Positions 9,371 through 17,845 of a stretch of 64,000 nucleotides of DNA are shown here, in pieces; positions within the stretch are counted from its first letter, which is position 1; each line of letters begins with the position of its first letter. Origin of the DNA: VSJD01 sp964617825 (GTDB lineage: Bacteria > Verrucomicrobiota > Kiritimatiellia > JAAZAB01). A program made the translations under genes and the position numbers. The DNA is taken from the NCBI GenBank assembly GCA_964617825.1, contig CAZTWL010000013.1, positions 1-64,000 on the forward strand, given 5' to 3'. Below the pieces are notes generated by a model. That model made no database searches. It saw only the letters and a program-made list of their open reading frames with translations, and was not told where the DNA came from.

Positions 9371-11050
9371 ATGGAAAAAATCGCTAAATGGATGAATTCA
9401 ACCTGGCCGCTCTTGCTTCTGAATGCGCTCTTCCTGGTCATCGGGCTATCCTGGATTTTCCTGATTCCTTACAACAACGCCCCCGACGAGAACACGCATT
9501 TCAAATACAGCGTCGAATTCATTCTCACCCATCATCGCCTGCCGGTCTGGGGCGTGGATGACCTTGACCGGTTTCGCCACGCGCTTTCCAGCCACAACCA
9601 GATGCCGGCGCTGAATTATGTGGCGGCGGCCGCCGCCGCGCATGCCGGGCATTTCTTTTTTGGTCTTGAAACCTTCCAGGGCGCCCGGCTGGCTTCGCTC
9701 TTCTGGGGCCTGGTCTTTCTCAACAGCCTTTTCCTGGCTATTCGGCTCGTGACCGACAGTCCATATTTGGCAACGATAGTAACGGCGGCCTTCGCCTTCA
9801 TTCCCCAGGTCTTATTCAGCTTTTGTTATGTGAACGCGGATGCATTTTCGCTGGGCATTGCCGCCCTGCTGGCATACACCTTGGCGCGCTTCTGGAAAAC
9901 ACCTTCGGCCATCGCCCTGGTCATGGTCGGACTTGCCGGGGGCCTGCTTTTTTCCGCCAAGTACAATTTTTTCATCTATGTCCCCTTTGCCGCCGCCGCT
10001 TTCGGCTACCTGGCTTATCGTGGTCAGCTGGCATGGGCCACCGTGTTCCGCATATTCCTGGCGGTGGCCTGCGGCGCCATCCTGGTTTCCGGATTCTGGT
10101 ATGCGCGCAATTACTGGCTTTACGGAACGCCCATGCCCCTCCTTCTTGGCGAAGAACATCTGGCCAAACTGGGGGTCGTGCGCGAGGTGGTTCCGATTAA
10201 CCGGGGTTTGTCATTCGCATCCCTCTTGTGGCTGGTCCATCAGAAATTCTTTGCGACCACGTTCGCTTCGTTCTTCGGCCTGTTCGGGTATATGGATGTC
10301 GGGTTGCCGCCGGCCGTGTATATCGCGCTCCGGATACTCATTCCGGGGCTGGTCATTCTTTTTCTGATCGAGCTCGTGGCAACGCATGATCGCCCCGCCC
10401 AAGCTGCCGCCGTATGGCTGGGCGCCTTGGTACTGGCCGTATTGGGTCTGCACGTCTGGACTTGCCTGCATAACGACTTCCAACCCCAGGGCCGGTATCA
10501 TTATGCCATCCTGGCGCCGTTGGCGATGTTTTTGGGATGGGCCGCGCACCGCCGGCGCCGATTGCTGAAATATGCCGTGGCCCTGATGGTATTGACCGGC
10601 GCGCTGCTGGCCCAGACCCTGGTGCTTTTTGCCCAAACCTACGGGGAGCCCCTGGTTTTTGCGGTGTTCTGGGACGGACCGCAGGGACATTTTGCGGCAA
10701 TCAACCGGGCCGAGCGCGTGGAGCGAAACCGCATTCGAGTTGCCTGCACGTCCGGCGACGCGCGCAACATCGCCAAGGTGCGCGTGGATTTCCCCAAGCG
10801 CCTCCTGGGACGGTACCGGGATTTCACGCTGGCCCTCGGCACCGACAGAGGAACGCAGGTTTTTTGCGGCCCCGACTTGCCGGAATCCCATTGCACGGAC
10901 ATGATCTACGTCCCGGGGGTCAAAGCCTTCGATGCCATCGGGCCCAATCCATCCGTAAACTTTACCTTGCCCGTTGCTCCCGCCCAGCTCCGGGAAATTA
11001 CCATCGACACCGTCATCGAGCATCGCCGTCTGCGCGACCCGGAGTTATGA
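9371..11050 (+). CDS. Polytopic membrane protein, DUF2142/GT-C-like
   Basis: The 559 residues start with a membrane helix (about 13-33). The motif PYNNAPDENTHFKY near residues 34-47 follows, in the first external loop. An acidic PDE..HF motif there is what I recall for the DUF2142 family and resembles the catalytic loop of GT-C transferases. About ten more hydrophobic segments run to residue 425, then a soluble domain of about 130 residues. It sits last in the cassette after wecE, so a polymer- or lipid-linked sugar transfer is plausible. The downstream gene is convergent, and no terminator hairpin is obvious between them. Confidence 0.65.
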   Translation: MEKIAKWMNSTWPLLLLNALFLVIGLSWIFLIPYNNAPDENTHFKYSVEFILTHHRLPVWGVDDLDRFRHALSSHNQMPALNYVAAAAAAHAGHFFFGLETFQGARLASLFWGLVFLNSLFLAIRLVTDSPYLATIVTAAFAFIPQVLFSFCYVNADAFSLGIAALLAYTLARFWKTPSAIALVMVGLAGGLLFSAKYNFFIYVPFAAAAFGYLAYRGQLAWATVFRIFLAVACGAILVSGFWYARNYWLYGTPMPLLLGEEHLAKLGVVREVVPINRGLSFASLLWLVHQKFFATTFASFFGLFGYMDVGLPPAVYIALRILIPGLVILFLIELVATHDRPAQAAAVWLGALVLAVLGLHVWTCLHNDFQPQGRYHYAILAPLAMFLGWAAHRRRRLLKYAVALMVLTGALLAQTLVLFAQTYGEPLVFAVFWDGPQGHFAAINRAERVERNRIRVACTSGDARNIAKVRVDFPKRLLGRYRDFTLALGTDRGTQVFCGPDLPESHCTDMIYVPGVKAFDAIGPNPSVNFTLPVAPAQLREITIDTVIEHRRLRDPEL

Positions 11051-11165
11051 CAAGAGCCGCTCGTGCGCTGCGGCAGCCCGACTGCGCTTTTGACTTCAGA
11101 ATCTCGTTCCCAGACCTTGCGGCTTATGCAAACTTCTTCAAGCCCGATTCCATGCGCGTGCCGCG

Positions 11166-11894
11166 CTAATCGGCCGGGTTCAGGCTTAACTCGGCCAACA
11201 CCGGGCGATGATCGGAGGCCATTGTTTCCGCAATGACCCGGACCCCGTCGACTTTAAACGCCGCTTTAGGATAACAGCAAATATAGTCGATCAACTGGTT
11301 CGGCGTATCGGAGGGGAAACTGAGCTCCGGATTAACGTCGTTACAAATTGTCCACTCGCGTCGGGCCGCGTTCAAACAAGGAGCATCCGGAAAAGAATTA
11401 AAATCGCCCACCATGATCGCAGGCGCGTATTTTCCTTCCTTGACGGCCGCGGTAATGACCTTGACCGCTTCCACCCGGTTGGTCTCGCTGTCCGGATATT
11501 CGCCATCGTACGAGAAGTGGGTGACAATGAAATAATAAGGACGGGGCGCGTCGATCTTGAGAACCAGCGCCAGGCGCGGCTCATGGTTTGCCGGCACCGG
11601 CAAGCGGATTTCCCGGACAAGCCGCATGGGATGCGGCGAAAATGCGGCAATTCCGTATTCGCCTTTGCCTTCGTTAATTGCAAGGGCTTTGCCAAAAACC
11701 CAATTCACCTTCAGAAATTCGCCTATCTGGCGGGGCACGTTGACATCCTTCATCATGGCATGGTTAACGGTTACCTCCTCCAAACCAACGACGTCGGCGC
11801 CGGTTCGGCCAATGACTTCGGCAATTCGGCGCCAATCGGCCTGATTATCCATACCGATGGCAGAATGAATGTTGTAGGTCAGCACTTTAATCAT
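11166..11894 (-). CDS. Endonuclease/exonuclease/phosphatase (EEP) fold hydrolase
   Basis: The 242 residues contain the full EEP motif set: TYNIH near residue 6 (metal-site Asn), GLEEV near 38 (metal-binding Glu), THFSYDGEY, GDFNSFPD (Asp and Asn) and the C-terminal SDHRP with the catalytic His. The family includes exonuclease III, inositol phosphatases and sphingomyelinase-like enzymes. There is no signal peptide, so it is probably cytosolic. Nucleic acid, phospholipid or sugar-phosphate substrates are all possible. An upstream ATG at 11906 would add four residues; the spacing to GGA favours 11894. Confidence 0.75.
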   Translation of the reverse strand: MIKVLTYNIHSAIGMDNQADWRRIAEVIGRTGADVVGLEEVTVNHAMMKDVNVPRQIGEFLKVNWVFGKALAINEGKGEYGIAAFSPHPMRLVREIRLPVPANHEPRLALVLKIDAPRPYYFIVTHFSYDGEYPDSETNRVEAVKVITAAVKEGKYAPAIMVGDFNSFPDAPCLNAARREWTICNDVNPELSFPSDTPNQLIDYICCYPKAAFKVDGVRVIAETMASDHRPVLAELSLNPAD

Positions 11895-11906
11895 AAGCGA
11901 TTCCAT

Positions 11907-12226
11907 TCAATATCAGGGTCTAAGGAACAAAATCGAAACAGCCAACGAATACCGTTTTGGCACAAGGCCGTCCCGCGTCATGAAATTTGCGCGGCTCGCG
12001 CCTTGCTCGGACAAAGCTGAACTTATACTGCTGACATATGAGTCCGTAGTCAATGATTATATGAGCAGGTTATGATTACATAGGCCCAAGCCAAAACACT
12101 TATGCGTAAAATTTAAAATCGGAGGCTCACCAATACAAGGCCCCCGCCCAAGGCAGCTAAATGCAATTTGCCGAACTTGACAGACACAACTCCCAACAGG
12201 GGAACCCAGGCTACCTGACGTTGCCG
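11907..12226. other. 320 bp without a recognised gene
   Basis: This gap separates two minus-strand genes and looks more AT-rich than its surroundings. I see no RNA gene, no long inverted repeat and no supported reading frame. The promoter of the EEP gene should lie in its left part. Confidence 0.4.
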
Positions 12227-12775
12227 CTATGCCGTGCCAACCAAGAACCAGTGCCAAGGCTCGTAAATTATACCGAAGCGATTTCCTCGAGGATATGACA
12301 TTTTGAAGCCGAAACAACCCGCATTCAGGCTGAGCCAGCGAAACGCGGTTGTGTTCTCAAACGAGGCGTCGCGAGGGATTGGATAGCAGTCGGAAGATCC
12401 GATATCGAGAGCCCGGCCGGAATGATGCTCGCTGTAACCCGGCGCCGCAATCCATGTCAGGCATTCGCAAATTGTCTGCCCTCGCGAGATTTGTTTCGCC
12501 AGCAGCGCGGCTTGTTCGGCATAGCTGCGAAAACCATGCGCGAGGAGAAGCGTTATCCCCGCCTGCTTAGCCTGATCTTGCATGCGCCCCCACTGCTGCG
12601 CGGCAAGCGGCGCAAGCAGAACTTTCCTGCCTGACGGATCGGTCTGCCCCTCGACAAGTTCGGAAGCTTCGGCATGGAAAGGAAGTCCGCGCTCAACAGG
12701 ATAGTTTGATGGAATTCCAAGCTGCCCATGCAGTTCACGAAGTCGGGCGTCATTAGGTAATGCTCTGTGCGCCAT
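12227..12775 (-). CDS. D-alanyl-D-alanine carboxypeptidase family metallopeptidase (M15B, VanY-like)
   Basis: This 182-residue protein shows the M15 zinc signature S-x-H-x2-G-x-A-x-D in YSEHHSGRALDIG, with His117 and Asp124 as ligands. The second half, EPWHW, provides Glu172 as base and His175 as third ligand. GFRSYAEQA near residue 81 is the substrate-side motif of the VanY group. These enzymes remove the terminal D-Ala from peptidoglycan stem peptides. No signal peptide or membrane anchor is visible, which is odd for a cell-wall enzyme; export by another route or a cytosolic dipeptide substrate is possible. AGGAGG lies just before the ATG. Confidence 0.82.
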   Translation of the reverse strand: MAHRALPNDARLRELHGQLGIPSNYPVERGLPFHAEASELVEGQTDPSGRKVLLAPLAAQQWGRMQDQAKQAGITLLLAHGFRSYAEQAALLAKQISRGQTICECLTWIAAPGYSEHHSGRALDIGSSDCYPIPRDASFENTTAFRWLSLNAGCFGFKMSYPRGNRFGIIYEPWHWFLVGTA

Positions 12776-12820
12776 ATATCCTCCTATGCCGGGAAAATTA
12801 AAGCCAACTCACGGCCGCCA

Positions 12821-13636
12821 TTATTTAACCTCAAGTGTTCCATTGGTTTCCAGGAAAGCCAGGACGGCCTTGGCAAATTCGCCGGGCGCTTCCAGCATCA
12901 AACGATGCGAGGCGTTTTTAAATTGAATCAACCATGCGCCCGGAATGGCCGCCGCCAATGCCTTCGAGCTTTCAAGATCCACCACGGTGTCCGCTGTTCC
13001 AATCACAAGCAGGACCTGATTGGTAATGAAAGGAACTTTCTCCATGGGCGCCTTCCATTGGATTATGGCTTCTATTTGGCGCCGAACGGTGGGATTATCC
13101 GATGTTTTCGCCTTCGCGGGAATGTCGACTTTTGCGCCGTCGTTGGCGGTTGCATAGATAACGGCTTTCTCGAATCGCTGCGGATATTCCAGCAACAATT
13201 CCAAAGCAATCATGCTCCCCATGGAATACCCAAGCATATTGGTCTTTTTAACTTTAAGGGCGTCAAGGAGACCGATGACATCTGCCGCAAACAATTGACA
13301 TGAAAACATGGCTTCATTGGTCGTGGAATATCCCACGCCCCGGTTGTCCGGCAGAATCAACTGATATTGTTTGGACAATGCTTCAACGACTCCTCCCGCC
13401 CAGTTTTCCATGGTCCAGCCCAATCCCATGATCATGACAAGCGGCTCGCCGGATCCAATCAACTTATAGCCGATTTCGATTCCATTCGCTTTGACCTGGT
13501 AAATGGGATGGCCTTGTTTGTCCACGCCAACCTGGTTGCCCGCCGGTTGGATGGGTGGCGCCGCCGCTCCGAAGACCTCCATAACCAACAACACAAGCAA
13601 ACCGCCCCACAAACACGCTGTTCTTTTATTATGCAT
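12821..13636 (-). CDS. Exported alpha/beta hydrolase
   Basis: I chose the ATG at 13636 because GAGG lies 8 bp upstream and because it places a signal peptide at residues 1-25 (a hydrophobic LLVLLVM core, then AAA). The mature protein of about 245 residues has the alpha/beta hydrolase catalytic set. The nucleophile elbow GYSMGS carries Ser138, Asp216 lies in GTADT, and His244 in NASHR. GLGWTMENW near residue 71 forms the oxyanion side. It most resembles 3-oxoadipate enol-lactonase or general esterase-like members, but no substrate can be named. It precedes the VanY-like gene by 45 bp on the same strand and may be cotranscribed. Confidence 0.78.
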   Translation of the reverse strand: MHNKRTACLWGGLLVLLVMEVFGAAAPPIQPAGNQVGVDKQGHPIYQVKANGIEIGYKLIGSGEPLVMIMGLGWTMENWAGGVVEALSKQYQLILPDNRGVGYSTTNEAMFSCQLFAADVIGLLDALKVKKTNMLGYSMGSMIALELLLEYPQRFEKAVIYATANDGAKVDIPAKAKTSDNPTVRRQIEAIIQWKAPMEKVPFITNQVLLVIGTADTVVDLESSKALAAAIPGAWLIQFKNASHRLMLEAPGEFAKAVLAFLETNGTLEVK

Positions 13637-13803
13637 GGATTCCTCGACTGATCTCGATTTTTGCGCCTTTGAGTTCTTCCGCACTTCCATCATTTTCAGT
13701 CATGAATACGGCCAATGGGACCGGCAAACTGGGCTAGTCCCACCAGAAAAGGTCGATCCACATGCCACAAAACGATAATCGGACCTTCGCGGGCGGAACA
13801 GGA

Positions 13804-14559
13804 CTACTTCAGCCACGGCAGGCACCTATTCTTGAACTCCAGCACCTCGACCGGATTATCGGCGCACATGTGGTCGAATCCCAGGATAACGCCCAACAGA
13901 TAGTCGTTGACAGTCTTGCCCGGCCATCCGGCCAGCACCAGGCCCGCCTGGTGCGCAGCACGGACACTGGCGCGCGAACTGCCATCCCAGGTGCAGGCCA
14001 GGCGCCTCAGGCCCAGATCCAACGCCTCCTTGATGGTCGCCTCACAGCAAGGGGCCCCCGTGATGAACATCAATTCCACGTCCGGATAGGTATTCCTGAC
14101 ATAGGCCAGCGAACGCTTGTCGAACGAGGAAAAGATCACGGAAGAACTCTTCGGCAGCTTGGGAACGATCGCCTCGTAAAGCTTGCGGCAATAGATCGCC
14201 AACTTCTCCGGCGGATAGCGCCTGGGATCGGTCTTCATCTCAAACTCGATATAGAGCCCGGGCTTATCCGCGAAAAAAGCGACCAGTTCGTCCAGGAAAA
14301 GCATGGCATTGCCTTTTCTGGTGAGGATATGACGCAATTCTTCCTCCTTCAAATCCTCGATAGCGCCCTTGCCCAGCGTGGTACGCTCAATCGTATCGTC
14401 GTGCATGATGACCAACGCGCCATCCTTGCACATTCGGACGTCGGTCTCGAAGCCGCGCAATCCGCGGGAATAACTGGCCTGAAACGCGGAAAGCGTATTT
14501 TCATCGAACTCGATCCGCCCGCCGCGGTGCGCATGAACCTGCCATTTTTCCTCTGCCAT
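13804..14559 (-). CDS. Glycerophosphodiester phosphodiesterase (UgpQ-like)
   Basis: This 251-residue cytosolic TIM-barrel protein starts with the GDPD signature. HAHRGG gives His11 and Arg12, FETDVR gives Glu38 and Asp40, and MHDDTIERTT gives the catalytic His53. A further acidic strand YIEFEMK near residue 95 completes the Ca/Mg site. The length and lack of a signal peptide fit UgpQ, which hydrolyses glycerophosphodiesters to glycerol-3-phosphate and an alcohol. It follows tsaE by about 30 bp and is probably in the thiL-tsaE operon. Confidence 0.88.
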   Translation of the reverse strand: MAEEKWQVHAHRGGRIEFDENTLSAFQASYSRGLRGFETDVRMCKDGALVIMHDDTIERTTLGKGAIEDLKEEELRHILTRKGNAMLFLDELVAFFADKPGLYIEFEMKTDPRRYPPEKLAIYCRKLYEAIVPKLPKSSSVIFSSFDKRSLAYVRNTYPDVELMFITGAPCCEATIKEALDLGLRRLACTWDGSSRASVRAAHQAGLVLAGWPGKTVNDYLLGVILGFDHMCADNPVEVLEFKNRCLPWLK

Positions 14560-14589
14560 GACGAATGTTCCCTTCCGATTGTTTTCGAC

Positions 14590-15066
14590 TCAACCTTTGC
14601 CGGTCGATTCCGATGCGCATCCTTTTAGCCCAGGCGCGCAGTTCGCGCAACCGGGGTTAATCGTAATTGTCCGGAGATCGGCGGCCGGCCCGTTTTTAAA
14701 ATATATGTGCATGGTATTGGCCGGGAGCCAGTCGCCGGAGCGTTCGGCCCATTCAATCACAACGATGCCATCCGCATGCAGGTAAGCTTCGAAATCAAGG
14801 CTCAAGAGCTCGTCCGAATCACCGATCCGGTAAAGATCCATGTGAATTAGCGGGCAGCGCCCTTGATACTCGTTCACAATCGTATACGTGGGACTGGTCA
14901 CCGGTTGCCGGACACCGAGCGCCCGGGCCAAACCACGGACAAAACAAGTTTTGCCGCTGCCTAATTCGCCGTGCAGGGCCAGCACGGCGCCGCTCTTCAG
15001 TTCGGCAACAAGTTCAGCGGCCAGAGCCTGGGTATCATCCGGACTCCTCGATACGATTGTACGCAT
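14590..15066 (-). CDS. tsaE: tRNA threonylcarbamoyladenosine biosynthesis ATPase TsaE
   Basis: The ATG at 15066 begins 1 bp after the thiL stop and gives 158 residues, the normal size. The P-loop GELGSGKT spans residues 33-40. SPTYTIVNEY near residue 58, HMDLYR (Asp77) and VIEWAE (Glu105) are the other TsaE signatures. TsaE works with TsaB, TsaC and TsaD to make t6A37 in ANN-decoding tRNAs; its ATPase resets the TsaBD complex. None of the partners is in the window. The C-terminal tail contains a short Cys pair (CANC) of unknown role. Confidence 0.93.
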   Translation of the reverse strand: MRTIVSRSPDDTQALAAELVAELKSGAVLALHGELGSGKTCFVRGLARALGVRQPVTSPTYTIVNEYQGRCPLIHMDLYRIGDSDELLSLDFEAYLHADGIVVIEWAERSGDWLPANTMHIYFKNGPAADLRTITINPGCANCAPGLKGCASESTGKG

Positions 15067-15067
15067 G

Positions 15068-16066
15068 TTAGCGCCTGTCTCCGGAATGGTCATTTGCATC
15101 CCTGCGGTGCTGCTTAAAATGCTCATAGCCGGTAGAGTCCAACCGTGTCCGCTTTCCCCGCTCATCCACGCACTCGATGATGTCACGGCGATCCGTAATC
15201 CGGCCAATGCAGGCGCATGGCGTCCTGAATTTTGCATGCCAAGCCCGCATCAGCGGCGTCGCGCGGGTTGGGGGAACGGAGAACAAGAGCTCATAGTCCT
15301 CGCCATCGCACAAGGCATGCCGCAGGGCGCTGCACCGCGAAAGCGATTTGCCAATCGCCGACGCCTGGGGAACGGAAGTTAAGATCAGTTCGGCCCCCAC
15401 CCGGCTTTGCCCGATAAGATGGCAGAGATCGGTTGCCAATCCATCGCTAAGGTCGATCATGGCCGTCACCCCGCATCGGGCTTGAAGCCAGCGGCCTTCC
15501 GCCAAACGCGGCTGAAAAGCCAGATGCTTGCCGTGACGGCTGCCGCCAAGCGTGCCGGTAACGAACAACCGATCGCCCGGACGAGCGCCGGAACGCAGGA
15601 TGGCCCTTCCCCTCGGCACCCGGCCAACACCAAACACATGCGCTTCCAAGCGCGGACCGCGCGTCACATCGCCGCCGACAATGGCCACGCGCCAACGTCC
15701 GGCCAGTCTGCGCAGGCCGGCGTAGACGTTCCGAACCCTGGCCACGGACATGGTATCCGGCGCCACGAGATTCACCAGCGCCCAAAGCGGCTCCCCGCCC
15801 ATTGCGGCAATATCGCTCAATACGCGGCCAAGCGCCTTGTGGCCCACCGCCGCACCGGGAGTCGAGCAGGTAAAATGGACGTTCTCAATCACGGGATCGG
15901 ATTTAAGCAGGTAATCGTAACGCACCCCGTCCACCGGACGCACCACGGCACAATCGTCGCCCGGCCCCACGATCACGTCGGCACGGGCCAGCCCGCCGCG
16001 AATCAGAAGTCGAATCATGGCCCGTTCGCCGATGGCGCCCAATGTTTGCTGGCGTTTTTTTCTCAT
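15068..16066 (-). CDS. thiL: Thiamine-monophosphate kinase
   Basis: The 332 residues follow the ThiL/PurM-like fold. GPGDDCAVV near residue 34 binds Mg-ATP, LKSDPVIENVHF near residue 54 and GHKALGRVLSDIAAMGG near residue 75 form the metal cluster and thiamine phosphate pocket, and IVGGDVTRG near residue 134 completes the site. DLSDGLATDL and CDGEDYELLF in the second domain are also diagnostic. It phosphorylates thiamine phosphate to thiamine pyrophosphate. Its stop is 1 bp from the tsaE start, so the two are translationally coupled. Confidence 0.94.
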   Translation of the reverse strand: MRKKRQQTLGAIGERAMIRLLIRGGLARADVIVGPGDDCAVVRPVDGVRYDYLLKSDPVIENVHFTCSTPGAAVGHKALGRVLSDIAAMGGEPLWALVNLVAPDTMSVARVRNVYAGLRRLAGRWRVAIVGGDVTRGPRLEAHVFGVGRVPRGRAILRSGARPGDRLFVTGTLGGSRHGKHLAFQPRLAEGRWLQARCGVTAMIDLSDGLATDLCHLIGQSRVGAELILTSVPQASAIGKSLSRCSALRHALCDGEDYELLFSVPPTRATPLMRAWHAKFRTPCACIGRITDRRDIIECVDERGKRTRLDSTGYEHFKQHRRDANDHSGDRR

Positions 16067-16173
16067 GTAATCCGTCTTCCGTTCATGCTTTTAGCGCCGC
16101 CCGCGGGGCGACCTACAAAAGGCCAAGTTTAGAAATCATCGATCAGAAGCCCGTATGCGGAGCCATGCACACG

Positions 16174-17670
16174 TCATATCCGCGCTTCGGCATCATCAAT
16201 CTCCCAGGGTTTCTTTTTTTCAGCCAGGATAAACTTGGTCACGAAAGAACTAACCCGGCGGATATTAATCCAATAATCCAACAGACTGAAACGCACCGGC
16301 ATGACGACCCGTTTGATCACCAGCATGTCATAATAGCGCTGGAAGAAAACGAACAGGCGATTGGGCCGGCAGCCGGTCAATTTCAGCGCAAAGTCGAACA
16401 GCCGGGGATGCCGCACCAGGCAGGAAAACAACTTATGAAAGATTTCAATGCGCTGTTTTTCCAGGGGCGATTTGAATTTTAGGGGGGAAGACACCCAGTA
16501 GCTCTCCCGGATGGAGTCTTCCTGGCCGGAATAGTAGCCGTGATCCTGGGCATAAGCGCGAACTTCGGTCCCCGGATAAGGCTGCAACAGAAAACACTCG
16601 GCAAAATCAGTGTGCATCATCAGATTAATCCGATACGTTTCGAGAATGGCGGCAAAGTCTTCGCCCGGATTACCGATGATATTCTGGGTAGTCAGGACCA
16701 AGCCGTGCTGCTTGATCACGGCCGCAGCCGAAAGAATCTGCTCACGGGTCATATTCCGCTTGAGGACCTGGTTGCGGATAAAATCGTTGCCGGCTTCCAC
16801 TGCCATGTTGATGGCAACACAGCCGGCTTTTTTTAACCGGCTCACGCTGCGTTCGGCAACATAATTGGCCCTTAAATTGAGATAAAACGGAATGCCGACC
16901 CGCCGGGCATATTGATCGACAAATTCATCCAAAAACTCATCGGTGGATGGAAAATTGTCGTCCACAAATTTGACGAATTTAAGGCCATACCGTTCCTTGA
17001 CCAGAACCATCTGGTCGATCAGCATGCCGGCCGACATGTGGCGCAAGAGCCGGCCTTTGCCTTGATACAGGCGGTTGAACAGGTGATTAAAGCAATAGGA
17101 GCAGTGGAACGGGCAGCCGCGCGAGGCCATAAAGCGTTTTAAACCGAAGTGGCCCATATATGGATCGGCCTGATAGAGTATTTCACGGTCGGGAAAAGGC
17201 AGGCTATTTAAATCCGGGACCAGCGGACGCACCTCGTTTTCAAAGATTGTGCCATCGACCCGGATTCGCCAGTTGAGAATGTGACGGATATCGCGCCCTT
17301 CTGCCAGAGCGGCTACCAGTTCCGGCAAAGCTTCATCCCCCTCGCCCCGGCAAATGCCATCCACCTCCGGATTTTGCTCCAGAAACTCGGGAAAATAGGT
17401 CACATGCGGTCCGCCGAAAGCGGCAAAAAAGGGAAAACCGGCATGTTGTTTGAGCCAGCGATTGATGATCGCATACGTCCGGTGGATGCCGGTGGTCGAG
17501 CTATAGGCAATCAGTCCGGGACGATAGGCCCGGACTCTCGCCAACAAGTCCGGCCAATATGAAAAAATCAGCTTGGTCTCGTGCCCGGCCGCCTTGAGCG
17601 CCGCCGAAAGCTGCATCAGGCCCAAAGGCTCGGCGTAGGTTGGATCATGCTTGATGAATAAGACGCGCAT
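16174..17670 (-). CDS. B12-binding-domain radical SAM protein
   Basis: This 498-residue protein has an N-terminal cobalamin-binding-like Rossmann domain (about 1-150), with a GGPHVTYFPE loop near residue 86 and GEGDEALPEL near 109. A radical SAM barrel follows, with Cys186, Cys190 and Cys193 in SRGCPFHCSYC holding the 4Fe-4S cluster. The architecture is shared by the BchE/HpnJ/HpnP group, which methylate or rearrange lipids, pigments and antibiotics. The canonical DxHxxG cobalamin ligand motif is not obvious, so B12 use is uncertain. Neighbouring genes give no pathway context; a hopanoid, lipid or tRNA substrate cannot be separated. Confidence 0.82.
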   Translation of the reverse strand: MRVLFIKHDPTYAEPLGLMQLSAALKAAGHETKLIFSYWPDLLARVRAYRPGLIAYSSTTGIHRTYAIINRWLKQHAGFPFFAAFGGPHVTYFPEFLEQNPEVDGICRGEGDEALPELVAALAEGRDIRHILNWRIRVDGTIFENEVRPLVPDLNSLPFPDREILYQADPYMGHFGLKRFMASRGCPFHCSYCFNHLFNRLYQGKGRLLRHMSAGMLIDQMVLVKERYGLKFVKFVDDNFPSTDEFLDEFVDQYARRVGIPFYLNLRANYVAERSVSRLKKAGCVAINMAVEAGNDFIRNQVLKRNMTREQILSAAAVIKQHGLVLTTQNIIGNPGEDFAAILETYRINLMMHTDFAECFLLQPYPGTEVRAYAQDHGYYSGQEDSIRESYWVSSPLKFKSPLEKQRIEIFHKLFSCLVRHPRLFDFALKLTGCRPNRLFVFFQRYYDMLVIKRVVMPVRFSLLDYWINIRRVSSFVTKFILAEKKKPWEIDDAEARI

Positions 17671-17845
17671 ATCTGAAATTGTGTCCGTTATTCAGTATTC
17701 TGATTTGCCGCCATTGGTTCCTTCAGGCGCTGGACAAGGGCCGCGGCCTGCATGCCTTGCAGGCCGGGGGCCTCCCACCCGGCGCACTGACATTTTCTAA
17801 ACACAGGAAGCTCGCCGCCATTCAGGCGCCGCCACATCTGTTGCT

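Noticed and set aside
11907..12226. Possible small gene in the AT-rich gap before the EEP gene
   Set aside because: The frames present are short, start without a ribosome site and show no conserved pattern.
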